NCBI GenBank assembly: GCA_009911195.1
Contig: QXWV01000106.1
Span: forward strand, 1-55,144
From: Lachnospiraceae bacterium
GTDB taxonomy: Bacteria > Bacillota > Clostridia > Lachnospirales > Lachnospiraceae
Direction of reading: 5' to 3'
DNA: 55,144 bases
The position numbers were made by a program, and so were the translations under genes. Below the pieces are notes generated by a model. It was not told the DNA's origin. It ran no database searches and saw only the letters and a list, made by a program, of their open reading frames with translations. Shown piece by piece: positions 15,831 to 24,245 of the stretch (positions within the stretch are counted from its first letter, which is position 1; every line of letters begins with the position of its first letter).

Positions 15831-16808
15831 TCATACGCTGTAACGCACGATTAGCAGTTCAACGCTCATAATATCTTTTATTTTCCCGGTTTTTACGGAT
15901 TCTTCCATTTCTACACATGCTTCCAGAGCCTGACGCAAATCGGAAGTTTTAAACTTGGAAGCCTGAGCCACATATTTACCTGCTATAAAGGGCGGCAGGC
16001 TCACCTTCTGGCCAATCGTTTTATTGTCATACCCTTTGGCCTTCAATTCTTTTACTTGAAGCAATGTGTTGAACTGCCTCGTAATCAACACCAGGATACG
16101 CATGGCCGGCTCTTTTAAGGCCAACAAATCGTAATACAAATCCAATGCCTTTTTCTGCTGTTTATCGGCAATGGCATTTATCATATCGAAAATATGGTTG
16201 CCCACCCGCTTGGTGCATATATTTTCGATATCCTGTTCCCTGACCGCATCCTTTTCCATACAATAACACATTAATTTTTCCAGTTCTTTGCGGATATTCT
16301 CCATGTCCGTTCCGGTTTTTTCCAGAAAATAATGAAGGGCCGGTTCTGTAATCTGCTTGCCTTCCTTTTTTATCATTCCAAGAATCCATTTTTTTAAAGT
16401 TGCCTCACTCTGTGCCGGGAATTCCACCCCCATCCCTTTGGAGGAAACAGTTTTAAAAAGTTTGCTACGTTTATCCACTTCCGTTTCTACAAAAATAAAA
16501 TAGGTGCTTTCCGCCGGCTCCTGCAAATATTCTGCCAGTTGTTCCCCCCCATGCTTAAACAGGCCGCTGTTTTCAATTACAATTACCCTTCTGTCCGCAA
16601 AGAAAGGGAGGGTTTCCGCTAAATCTATCACCGCCGGAACGGAAATGTCTTTCCCTTCAAAATAACTGTAATTCATCGTATCCCCGTCCACAGTCATTGC
16701 CTGCTTCAGCCTGTCCCTATACTGCTTGCGCAAATAGGCTTCTTCCCCGTAAAGAAGGTAAGACTGTTTAAAATTTCCGCTTTTTATATCTTCATTGATT
16801 CTCTGCAT
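15831..16808 (-). CDS. holA: DNA polymerase III delta subunit
   Basis: This predicted 325-residue clamp-loader subunit opens the sliding clamp during replication. Features include SYLLYGEEAYLRKQYRDRL at the N-terminus, the DLAETLPFFADRRVIVIENSGLF region, then VEFPAQSEATLKKWI, and the three-domain length usual for HolA. The C-terminal helical collar contains RILVLITRQFNTLLQVKELKAKGY. The ATG at 16808 is chosen over an upstream in-frame start because GGAAGCGGG precedes it. In many Firmicutes holA follows comEC. Here it lies downstream of comEC on the same strand, with two hypothetical genes and a repeat element in between. Confidence 0.93.
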   Translation of the reverse strand: MQRINEDIKSGNFKQSYLLYGEEAYLRKQYRDRLKQAMTVDGDTMNYSYFEGKDISVPAVIDLAETLPFFADRRVIVIENSGLFKHGGEQLAEYLQEPAESTYFIFVETEVDKRSKLFKTVSSKGMGVEFPAQSEATLKKWILGMIKKEGKQITEPALHYFLEKTGTDMENIRKELEKLMCYCMEKDAVREQDIENICTKRVGNHIFDMINAIADKQQKKALDLYYDLLALKEPAMRILVLITRQFNTLLQVKELKAKGYDNKTIGQKVSLPPFIAGKYVAQASKFKTSDLRQALEACVEMEESVKTGKIKDIMSVELLIVRYSV

Positions 16809-16949
16809 CCCGCTTCCCTTTTCCGTTTTGAAATGATTGCTACCTGTATCATATTTTACCAAAGTCCGTCTGTTATTTCCATATGGATTTTGCTAGATTT
16901 GCTTTATTGAAAGACGGAATAATCGGGCAATGTCATTTAGTTAATGACG

Positions 16950-17108
16950 GCGGACGCCGTGAGGGAAATAAAATGCTCCGTCGTTACGCTCCCGCTCCAA
17001 AAAAGCGTAGCGGGCACTAGGTTCGTGAATTACCTCACCAAGTGCCGACGCTTTTTAAGGAACTCCTTAAGCATTTTATTTCCCTCACGGCTAGGCTGAG
17101 ATGCTAAC
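16950..17108. repeat. Palindromic MITE-like repeat element with candidate 9-bp target duplication
   Basis: GCCGTGAGGGAAATAAAATG plus CT (16956-16977) is repeated inverted without mismatch at 17070-17091. Inside, AAAAAGCGT...GGCACT pairs with AGTGCC...ACGCTTTTT. TTAATGACG occurs directly repeated at 16941-16949 and 17109-17117, immediately outside, and could be a target-site duplication. There is no coding frame. It may be a non-autonomous element or a large RNA hairpin. It lies between holA and the gene at 17216. Confidence 0.55.
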
Positions 17109-17161
17109 TTAATGACGTTGAATAATTGAGCCTATCCTATAATTACAGCACTACGTACAAA

Positions 17162-17201
17162 GCTGCCTGGCAATCCGTACCTTCACGATTTGCCAGGCAG
17201 C
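17162..17201 (-). terminator. Terminator of the 17216 gene
   Basis: GCTGCCTGGCAA (17162-17173) and TTGCCAGGCAGC (17190-17201) form a perfect 12-bp stem just after the gene end. On the minus strand a short T stretch follows. Confidence 0.75.
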
Positions 17202-17215
17202 TTCATTTTAACAGC

Positions 17216-18067
17216 TTATCCTTCTTCCCCAAACAACTGCTCTGAAACAGCGCTGATATCGGGGACTGTCCATTCTTTCTTTTCTATTTTTTCCATCATT
17301 TCCTCCAGCTCCTCTTTTCCCAAACTACTATTAGGCGTAGAAGTGGGTTTGGAAAGTTCTATGCTTGTTGTTGCCGCCATCCCGCCTATTGTCCGGGTCA
17401 TCACAAGGATTCTGGAGCCATCCGGCTTTACTTCAATATCTGTCTCCACTTTAGATTCTTCCTGCTTGGATTCAGCTTTTTTCTCCTTCCCCTCTTTTTC
17501 CGCTTCCAGCGTATACAGGAATTTCTTATACTCCATATAGCCCTTTAAGTTGCCTGCCTTATACTGCATTTCCATTACTTCTTTTATGATTTCCAACCAG
17601 TTTTCTTTGCAAAACAAGCTGTCCTGCCCATGCTCCCCCCTATCCTTATGATGGGCATGGGCCATCATAAATTTTTGCAGCGCATCCGGACATTTTCCGC
17701 TGTCGCTTAAGTATGCGGAATATGCATACATTTCGATAGTATCGCAATTGCTTGGGTCCACTGCAGAAATATCCACCATCCGTTCTGTCACATTTCCATT
17801 GGAATCCCATATTTTCACTTTGTAAACCGGATTGGCAGGGTCAAAATCCTGTGGCTGATAAACCGTCATAGAGGTATTGTCCGTAGCACAGGCCCATGCC
17901 GTTACTACTTTCCCATCCTCTTGCGTTTCCTGCCCATGCAGGATTAGCCCCTGGGATTCCGATTTGACTGTCCATGATTTATTTGCCTCTTCCGGCTTAT
18001 TTTTTTCCGTTCTCGCCGCCCCATAACCCATGGGATAACTATTTGCACCGATTCCTTGAATTCCCAT
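17216..18067 (-). CDS. Hypothetical protein, unrecognised
   Basis: The predicted 283-residue protein has no signal peptide or membrane segment. The N-terminus is Gly/Ala/Tyr-rich (MGIQGIGANSYPMGYGAAR), followed by a strand-rich middle with VYKVKIWDSNGNVTERMVDI and NCDTIEMYAYSAYLSDSGKC, a helical part with MAHAHHKDRGEHG, a Lys/Glu-rich linker (about residues 180-215) and a short C-terminal domain. It lies 46 bases after the 18114-19175 gene on the same strand, so the two probably form an operon, and both look lineage-specific. Its own strong terminator follows. I do not recognise a function. Confidence 0.75.
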   Translation of the reverse strand: MGIQGIGANSYPMGYGAARTEKNKPEEANKSWTVKSESQGLILHGQETQEDGKVVTAWACATDNTSMTVYQPQDFDPANPVYKVKIWDSNGNVTERMVDISAVDPSNCDTIEMYAYSAYLSDSGKCPDALQKFMMAHAHHKDRGEHGQDSLFCKENWLEIIKEVMEMQYKAGNLKGYMEYKKFLYTLEAEKEGKEKKAESKQEESKVETDIEVKPDGSRILVMTRTIGGMAATTSIELSKPTSTPNSSLGKEELEEMMEKIEKKEWTVPDISAVSEQLFGEEG

Positions 18068-18113
18068 ACCAATAACCTTGCCTTTCCTTATCCTTATTTT
18101 CTAATAATCCATC

Positions 18114-19175
18114 CTATATCCAGTTAACGTTTGTCGCCTTGCTGCTTAAATAATTATCCCGGTTTCTCGCCGTATCCTTATACGCATTTACCATATTTGC
18201 CCTGTTGGCGCTATGGGTTCTCATTCCGTCCGTTTTTTCTGTCCGGCCATTTAATGCCGACAGCGCCCTTGTTGACAGGCCAGAAGACAACAAATTGGCT
18301 GATGTCAACCCCAGGCCCGAAATCTGGGGAGTCAATAACCCCGAGGACAATATGCCTGATGTGGATAATCCTAAACCGGAATTTCCAGAGGACAATAGCC
18401 CCGAGGACAATATGCCCGATGCAGACAATCCCAAACCAGAATTTCCAGAGGACAATAGCCCCGAGGACAATATGCCCGATGCAGACAGCCCAAGCCCGGA
18501 AATTCCATACGGCCATAACCCGGAAGACAATAGATTAGCCGGTGTCACTCCGTTTTGCATCCCCTGCATCCATCCATAGCTTTTTACCGGAATGGCCGCA
18601 CCATAGCATTCATCGCCGGATTTCCCGATGACCTGATAGCCCACATTAGCCGCATAACCAGGAAGTTCCGTTGAAAAGCCTTCCCGAAGCATTTGGATTA
18701 CCTCTTCTTCATAGGAAGGGTTCTCTTTCATGCTCTCAAATGCCTCTTCTTTAAAAATAAGCACACCGGAACTGCAAGCTTTCATGCTGTCGCTGACTGG
18801 CAGGCCAGAAACCCTATTGCATATGTATTGCTTATACTCATCCAATGTCATCTCCTCTACCGGTTTATTCATATCTACACTGTACTTCGTCCTGTAAATA
18901 GGGGGATGTGCCATCACTACATCCTTTCCCTCCGGGAATACTGTTGTTGTTTTTGTTCCGTTTCCTCCTGCCTCCCCAACTGCCGCATTTTTCATATACT
19001 CCTGAAAGGATACCGTATTTTTCCCGGCAGCCTTTTCCATATTGCCCGTCTTCTCCAAGCAGGATTTCCTTTCCATCGCCTTACTATTATACTCCGCTAT
19101 CTGATTGCGGTAAATCTCCGCTACCGATTCCACTGTCATGCCCCCTTCCTGATAAGAATCCAAATCCTCCAGCAC
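18114..19175 (-). CDS. Hypothetical protein with 20-residue tandem repeats
   Basis: The predicted protein has 353 residues. The first ~200 resemble the style of its downstream partner (charged, no signal peptide; DEYKQYICNRVSGLPVSDSM). Residues about 212-300 are at least four tandem copies of a 20-residue unit with consensus SGLGLSASGILSSGLLSSGN, hydrophobic and Gly/Ser-rich. A Lys/Arg/Asn-rich tail follows. GTG at 19175 has GGAGG five bases upstream. An ATG at 19139 preceded by AGGAAGG is an alternative start. A 22-codon reading frame ends 12 bases upstream, so coupling is likely. Function unknown. Confidence 0.72.
   Translation of the reverse strand: MLEDLDSYQEGGMTVESVAEIYRNQIAEYNSKAMERKSCLEKTGNMEKAAGKNTVSFQEYMKNAAVGEAGGNGTKTTTVFPEGKDVVMAHPPIYRTKYSVDMNKPVEEMTLDEYKQYICNRVSGLPVSDSMKACSSGVLIFKEEAFESMKENPSYEEEVIQMLREGFSTELPGYAANVGYQVIGKSGDECYGAAIPVKSYGWMQGMQNGVTPANLLSSGLWPYGISGLGLSASGILSSGLLSSGNSGLGLSASGILSSGLLSSGNSGLGLSTSGILSSGLLTPQISGLGLTSANLLSSGLSTRALSALNGRTEKTDGMRTHSANRANMVNAYKDTARNRDNYLSSKATNVNWI
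18271..18570. repeat. 60-bp tandem repeat array inside a gene
   Basis: About five copies of a 60-bp unit run without interruption. 18361-18420 and 18421-18480 are almost identical and contain AGAGGACAATAGCCCCGAGG. Flanking copies at 18301 and 18481 are diverged and the outermost are partial. The period is a multiple of three and keeps the gene in frame, which suggests expansion by slippage. Confidence 0.9.
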
Positions 19176-19187
19176 GGCTTCCTCCGC

Positions 19188-19256
19188 TTAGCTTTTCGTT
19201 GCTTTTACCACAAGCCTTCTAATAGATATACGAATAAATCCACGATAAAGTTTCAT
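19188..19256 (-). CDS. Possible 22-residue basic leader peptide
   Basis: An ATG at 19256 follows GGGGGAAGAG and opens a 22-codon frame reading MKLYRGFIRISIRRLVVKAT plus KS, strongly basic. It stops 12 bases before the GTG of the 18114-19175 gene. It directly follows the pseudoknot-type leader at 19262-19326, in the same position as the true genes after the other copies. It could be a translated upstream frame used for coupling or attenuation, or a remnant of a longer gene. Confidence 0.45.
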   Translation of the reverse strand: MKLYRGFIRISIRRLVVKATKS

Positions 19257-19261
19257 CTCTT

Positions 19262-19326
19262 CCCCCATTTCTGCGCAGCTTTTTGCGCATGCCAAGTTTA
19301 TGGATGCTGCGCAGACACAAACTTGG
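19262..19326 (-). promoter_or_regulatory. Leader element, pseudoknot family (copy B, clearest)
   Basis: In transcript direction: CCAAGTTT (19319-19326), CTGCGCAGC (19306-19314), AAACTTGG (19292-19299), GCTGCGCAG (19271-19279), then AAATGGGGG. Strands 1 and 3 pair perfectly over 8 bp and strands 2 and 4 over 9 bp, interleaved. The element lies between the ends of comEC and the next transcribed frame. A GATTGAAAATT/AATTTTCAATC palindrome overlaps the comEC end just beside it. Confidence 0.55.
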
Positions 19327-19345
19327 GATTGAAAATTTTTAATTT

Positions 19346-21679
19346 TCAATCTTTCCCCTTCCTATGGAAAATTTCTACCCTTATCTCCCTCCCTTTCTTC
19401 TCCACTGTTACCGCCCCATATTCCGGCGTATGATAAATTCTGCTTCCTGCCCTTTCCAGCCGTTCCAGCAGTTCTTTATGGGGGTGTCCGTATCTGTTAT
19501 TTTTCCCGCAGGAAATTAGGGCTATGCGAGGAAGCAGCTTGTTCAGCATTTCCTCCCCGGTGGAATATTGGGAACCATGGTGGGCTACTTTCAGCAGCGT
19601 CAGCCTTCCCGTTCCCATACTGTTCTGCCCAGTTTGCCCTTGCATTCCATATTTTTGTACGCCGCACTCCTCCGCATTGTATTCCCCTACGTACTCCTGC
19701 ACATATTCCCACATCATAGCTTCCCCTGCCCCTTCCACATCCCCGGTAAAAAGCCCGGTAAATCCCTGATAAGCAAGCAGCAATACCAGGGAGTACTCGT
19801 TTGCCTCATCCGTTTCATACCCTCCGATGGGATGCAGGCAGAGAAACTCCATTTCCCCATCCTCTATCCGTTGTCCCCGGCTCATATACAGCACACGGAT
19901 TCCCTTTTTCGCCGCCAGCTCTTCTATCTCCTTATATTTCCCGTCCACGCTTCCCCTTCCGATGTCCGGCAGGATAATGTTCTTTACCTTAAGCCCCATA
20001 TCAGGGTATTCCTCCAGCAAATCCAAAATCCCACTGCAATGGTCACCGTCCGAATGGGTTACAAAAACCCCTTCCAGGCAGTCTATGCCCTTATATTTCA
20101 AATAAGGCAGTATCTGGTATTCCATCACGTCTTTTTTCGTAGAACTGCCGCCATCAATGAGGTAATTTTTCCCTTCCCCGCTCCTGATGTGAATACAGTC
20201 TCCTTGCCCCACATCCAGCATGGTTACCTGAAACCCATTGTCCGCCCTGAGAAAAAGGATGCAAAGCGCTGCCAATATCCATTGCCCCTTCCAGAAGGCC
20301 GACAGCCGCTTATCAACCCGGTATTCATAGGCCACCAGCATGGCCAGCAGCAGCAGATAGAAAACAATCTGCCAGTTTTCCGGCCTTCCGCTTACCAGTA
20401 TCCCGCCCGGTATTTTCCCTCCAAGCAGGCAGCACTGTTCATAAAACCAAAGGATTCCACGGTCAATTCCTCCTATTATCCGGGCTATCCCGGGCAAAGC
20501 ATCCCCTGTCAGCATGCAGCACAGCCCTGCTCCCATCACTGCCGTCATTAGCGGAATGACTGCCAGGTTCAACAATATGGAATACAACGGGAACTGATAA
20601 TAGGTCATCAGATGCACGGGCAAAGTTCCCAAAGTGACCGCCATACCGGCAGCCAATGCCTGCCCTGCCGTCTTCTTCTCCCCCTGCAAGGCCGGCAGCA
20701 ATACCCCTATGGACGCTACCGCCCCAAAAGAAAACAAAAAGCCGCTCTGTTCTGCATATTCGGGCTGTCCGGCCAGCAGCAGTGCCGCGGCCAGCGATAG
20801 TGCTGTTATCATATCATAAGTACGCCCTGTCATATCCCCCAAAAGATGCAGGGTAAACATCAAAATTGCCCGGCCTGCCGACATACTCATTCCCGTCATA
20901 AGCCCATAACAATATATTATGGTAGCCGAGACTAAGCCCGCAGGCTTGATACCCATACCTATCCTCCGCAATAAATGATAAATCCCCATCCCAATCATGG
21001 AAATATGCAGCCCTGAAATGCTTAATATATGAATGATAGAGCTTTGCTGGTACAGCCTTTTTGTATCTTCATCCAGGCCGTTCTTTTCTCCCAGAAGCAT
21101 TGCTTTCATAATTGAAGCTTCTTTGGGCGGGAAAATATCCTCAAGCACCTTCGCCCAATGCTCTTTCAGTACAAAAAGCCCTTCCCGGAAAAGCCATGCT
21201 TTTGTGCCTGATGCTATAATGCGGGCATTATCCAGCCGAAAGGACAGCTTCATCATCCGGTAATATTTGCCCATGTCAAATTCCCCTGGATTGCCCGCTT
21301 CTGCAAAAAGGCGCACCTTCCCTTCCAGCCGCAAAAAAGTGCCCAGCTTTGGCTCTGATGGGTTCTCCCCATCCAAATCACATATGATATTTTCTATCTC
21401 ATCTATGGGATTTTGTTCTGACGGATTCCTCACAGAATATTGGGAATCCCCGAGCCCTTCCTCGGACCCGCTTAAGATATGTACTGACTTTAGGTAGATT
21501 ACCAAAGTCCTTCCTGAACTTGCCTGTTCTTTATATTCCTTCCGGTATACCTGCCCCTCCAATAGAACCTGCCGCCCGTCCAGATTTCCATAATCCGGTA
21601 CGGGCTCTGGCATCAGTTTCATACGGAGCACAAATATTGCCGAAAAGAGCAGGCAGATAAGACATAACGGTCTTTTCAT
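19346..21679 (-). CDS. comEC: ComEC/Rec2-type DNA uptake channel
   Basis: This predicted 777-residue membrane protein passes single-stranded DNA across the membrane in natural transformation. The order is a short N-terminal membrane part, an OB-like domain (RQVLLEGQVYRKEYKEQ, about 40-55), a competence domain with the typical HILSISGLHISMIGMGIYHL and several membrane segments (about 220-460), and a C-terminal metallo-beta-lactamase domain with MLDVGQGDCIHI, FVTHSDGDHCSGI and VAHHGSQYST. The ATG at 21679 follows GAGAGGG, and a TTG further upstream is less likely. It is downstream of comEA and a two-component system on the same strand. All domains are intact. Confidence 0.93.
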   Translation of the reverse strand: MKRPLCLICLLFSAIFVLRMKLMPEPVPDYGNLDGRQVLLEGQVYRKEYKEQASSGRTLVIYLKSVHILSGSEEGLGDSQYSVRNPSEQNPIDEIENIICDLDGENPSEPKLGTFLRLEGKVRLFAEAGNPGEFDMGKYYRMMKLSFRLDNARIIASGTKAWLFREGLFVLKEHWAKVLEDIFPPKEASIMKAMLLGEKNGLDEDTKRLYQQSSIIHILSISGLHISMIGMGIYHLLRRIGMGIKPAGLVSATIIYCYGLMTGMSMSAGRAILMFTLHLLGDMTGRTYDMITALSLAAALLLAGQPEYAEQSGFLFSFGAVASIGVLLPALQGEKKTAGQALAAGMAVTLGTLPVHLMTYYQFPLYSILLNLAVIPLMTAVMGAGLCCMLTGDALPGIARIIGGIDRGILWFYEQCCLLGGKIPGGILVSGRPENWQIVFYLLLLAMLVAYEYRVDKRLSAFWKGQWILAALCILFLRADNGFQVTMLDVGQGDCIHIRSGEGKNYLIDGGSSTKKDVMEYQILPYLKYKGIDCLEGVFVTHSDGDHCSGILDLLEEYPDMGLKVKNIILPDIGRGSVDGKYKEIEELAAKKGIRVLYMSRGQRIEDGEMEFLCLHPIGGYETDEANEYSLVLLLAYQGFTGLFTGDVEGAGEAMMWEYVQEYVGEYNAEECGVQKYGMQGQTGQNSMGTGRLTLLKVAHHGSQYSTGEEMLNKLLPRIALISCGKNNRYGHPHKELLERLERAGSRIYHTPEYGAVTVEKKGREIRVEIFHRKGKD

Positions 21680-21717
21680 TTGCCCTCTCTTTCTCAATAT
21701 CCTTATATCAATCTTAT

Positions 21718-22704
21718 TTAGTCCACCGTAGTGACTAAATTTAAGTTTCTTTCATAGGTTACGGACAGGCTGGTATTTTCCCTGAACATCACATTAGAAT
21801 CCCCGTTTACCGCTATTTGCACCCTGTTCACGTTGGGCAGCTCCACCAGGGAATTTACCAGGGAATAAATAGCCACATCGGAAGTGACATTGTAAATCTG
21901 TGCCAAAAAGGCTTCATTCAGATTCACATAACATGTTCCATCCTTTACCGTTACACCTACTATCTTCGTTTCCGGGTTCAACGTAGGAAATGCTTTTCCC
22001 TTGACCTGCTCGCTGGGGCCACCGATAACCTGTTCCACAACCAGCCTCTCCATGGAAATATTCGTACTATAACTGCTATACTCCAACGTCCGGTTGGTTT
22101 CAATCAGCCCATCCCCCTCTTCGTTGGCAAAATACAGGCGGATTTTCACCCGCTCCATGGAATTCATTTCGCTTTCTGTATTATCGATAAACATATCCGC
22201 AGACATACTGCCAATCACGTTACCTGTATTATCCAACAGCGGATTGGAACGTATCTGGAACGAGACATAATCCACACCCTTTATCTGGCTCAGTGTGCGT
22301 ACTACTGCGGCGCGAACCAGCACCTCCGTTGTGGAAGGCTGCGCCCGGTACTGTTCATCAAAGTTCAAAACAAGCTGGCCACCATCCAAGGAATACCCCA
22401 GCAATTCAAAGTTCCCTGCTAACGGAGTCCTATATTCCATTTTCTCCGGTTTTGTCATCAGTTGGGAAAGCAGCTCCTCTATAATTTCCTCCTGGCTGAT
22501 TCCGTTCACCGTATACTCTACAGAAGAAATTTTTGTTTCTTCTTTATTGATTACATATATATTATAAACCTTGCTTTTATCCGTCTGCTCCTCGCTTCCG
22601 CAGGAAACGGCGGCGAACAGCCACAGCAGGAGGAATATAAGCCATATTCTTTTCCCCATATCACTTAACCATGCCCTTTCCATCGCCTGCAAATTTTCAC
22701 GCAT
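21718..22704 (-). CDS. GerMN-domain lipoprotein
   Basis: The predicted 328-residue exported lipoprotein has a hydrophobic stretch ending LFAAVSCGSE, a lipobox with Cys near residue 35. Two GerMN domains follow, with TEVLVRAAVVRTLSQIKGVD (about 128-147) and a second with FPTLNPETKIVGVTVKDG and ELPNVNRVQIAVNG near the end. GerMN proteins occur in germination/sporulation and, fused or adjacent, with histidine kinases such as LpqB-MtrAB in other phyla. Here it overlaps the end of the histidine kinase gene by 8 bases, so it may modulate that kinase; this is inference. Two internal ATGs downstream are alternative starts. Confidence 0.85.
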   Translation of the reverse strand: MRENLQAMERAWLSDMGKRIWLIFLLLWLFAAVSCGSEEQTDKSKVYNIYVINKEETKISSVEYTVNGISQEEIIEELLSQLMTKPEKMEYRTPLAGNFELLGYSLDGGQLVLNFDEQYRAQPSTTEVLVRAAVVRTLSQIKGVDYVSFQIRSNPLLDNTGNVIGSMSADMFIDNTESEMNSMERVKIRLYFANEEGDGLIETNRTLEYSSYSTNISMERLVVEQVIGGPSEQVKGKAFPTLNPETKIVGVTVKDGTCYVNLNEAFLAQIYNVTSDVAIYSLVNSLVELPNVNRVQIAVNGDSNVMFRENTSLSVTYERNLNLVTTVD

Positions 22705-24199
22705 TCACGTAGCTTAAAGGAATCTTGACGGAAAACGTTGTGCCTTCCCCTTCCACACTGGATGCTTTGATAGAACCCCTGTGCATCAGTATTGCGTTTC
22801 TTGTAATCGCCAGCCCCAGGCCAGTGCCTCCGATTTCCCTGGAGTGGGATTTGTCCACCCGGTAAAACCTTTCATAAATATGCTCCAGCGATGCTTCCGG
22901 AATACCGATTCCGGAATCCTCAATCTCCAAAGTAAAAAACTGGTGGTCGGCATCCAATACCACTTTCACCCACCCCTGCTCCCTGTTATACTTAATTGCA
23001 TTTTCTACCAAATTGGTAATAATCAACGTAAGCTTTACTTCGTCGGCTTCCGCCGTAACCGCCCTCTTGCTCTCAAATACTACTTCGATATCCCGTTTTC
23101 TTGCAATCGGCCGCAGCCTTTTTAAGATTAGCTCCGTCAGTGCATTCACATCCACCACCGTAACATTCATGGTTGCCACTGTCCTGTCCATTTTCACCAT
23201 GGAAAGAAGGTCATTAATAATTTTGTCCTCCCTCTCTATCTCTTCCGCAATGTCCACCATAAATTCCCGGTACAATTCCGCAGGTACATTATCCCCCTGC
23301 GCCAGCAGCGAATCCGCCAGCACCTTCACGGAAGTAATGGGCGTCTTCAACTCGTGGGAAACATTGGCCACAAATTCCTGCCTGGACGTATCCACCACCT
23401 TCATCCGGTTCTGCAGTTCGTTAAAGGCATCCACTATATGCTCCGTTTCCAGATAATCCGGTACCGAAATCGGTTCGTCCTTATATCCTTCCTTCACTTC
23501 GCTGATAGCCTTAGCTACCCGTTCAAAAGGCTTCATCAATACATGGGACAGCAAAAGGGCTATAGCAAAAATGGCCACTAGCATCAATATGGCTAACAGC
23601 AGCGCCCTTCGGCTCAGAATATCCAACGTTACATTAATGCTCTCCGTTGAGACATTAGTCAGCATCACCCCCAGGACTACATCCTTCTTCTTTTCCTTAT
23701 TCTCCGTTGCCCCGTTGCCCACCGCCGCATCAGCGGCAGCCGTCTCAATAATAGGGGTAGTAATCTCTATATATCCATATTCCGCATCGTAGTTAGAACC
23801 GCCTGTCCCTTCCTTCATACATTTGATGACCGACTCCGTAATCACCGTCCTTCCTTCACTGGTGCCGTATGTATCCTTGATTACCTTCAAGCCGGAATTA
23901 ATCACCATGATACGACCGTCATACAGATTGGAAATCTGCTCCAGTTCCGCACTGATAACCTCCGAAGATGTATCCGTCAAATAATTGTAGGTTATAAGAT
24001 GATTTGCTATAATATTTAACTGGTTCTGTACATCAGAAGTCCTCACACTGACCGCACGGTCCTCATAGTTTTCCAATATCCCGTAGGTCAAAATAATGCT
24101 GGGAATAATTCCTATCAAAAAAACAATAATAAAAATACGTGCCTTCAGGCTCCGTAATACTTTTAGCTGGCTTAAAATCTTTTTTAGCTTAATATTCAT
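22697..24199 (-). CDS. Membrane sensor histidine kinase (HAMP/HisKA/HATPase)
   Basis: In the predicted 500-residue kinase, a first membrane segment (about 19-41) is followed by an extracytoplasmic domain (about 42-195), a second segment (about 197-218), a HAMP domain, a HisKA domain with the phosphorylated His in VANVSHELKTPITSV (about 282-296), and an ATPase domain with VENAIKYN, DSGIGIPEASLEHIYERFYR and GTGLGLAI. It resembles WalK/PhoR-type kinases. It lies 46 bases after its response regulator and overlaps the GerMN gene, forming one operon inside the comEA-comEC block. The signal is unknown. Confidence 0.93.
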   Translation of the reverse strand: MNIKLKKILSQLKVLRSLKARIFIIVFLIGIIPSIILTYGILENYEDRAVSVRTSDVQNQLNIIANHLITYNYLTDTSSEVISAELEQISNLYDGRIMVINSGLKVIKDTYGTSEGRTVITESVIKCMKEGTGGSNYDAEYGYIEITTPIIETAAADAAVGNGATENKEKKKDVVLGVMLTNVSTESINVTLDILSRRALLLAILMLVAIFAIALLLSHVLMKPFERVAKAISEVKEGYKDEPISVPDYLETEHIVDAFNELQNRMKVVDTSRQEFVANVSHELKTPITSVKVLADSLLAQGDNVPAELYREFMVDIAEEIEREDKIINDLLSMVKMDRTVATMNVTVVDVNALTELILKRLRPIARKRDIEVVFESKRAVTAEADEVKLTLIITNLVENAIKYNREQGWVKVVLDADHQFFTLEIEDSGIGIPEASLEHIYERFYRVDKSHSREIGGTGLGLAITRNAILMHRGSIKASSVEGEGTTFSVKIPLSYVNA

Positions 24200-24245
24200 T
24201 ACTGGGCTCCGTCAATTTATTACTATCTACCTTTTGTATCTTCCA

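Noticed and set aside
18271-18570. CRISPR-like array
   Set aside because: The 60-bp units are contiguous with no unique spacers and keep a reading frame.
18205-18579. Plus-strand frame with PEDN-type repeats
   Set aside because: It is the antisense shadow of the 60-bp repeats in the minus-strand gene, lacks a ribosome site and any flanking domain.
19568-20551. Long plus-strand frame of 327 residues
   Set aside because: It is antisense to comEC, which has full domain content. Composition is shadow-like (Pro/His/Gln-rich).
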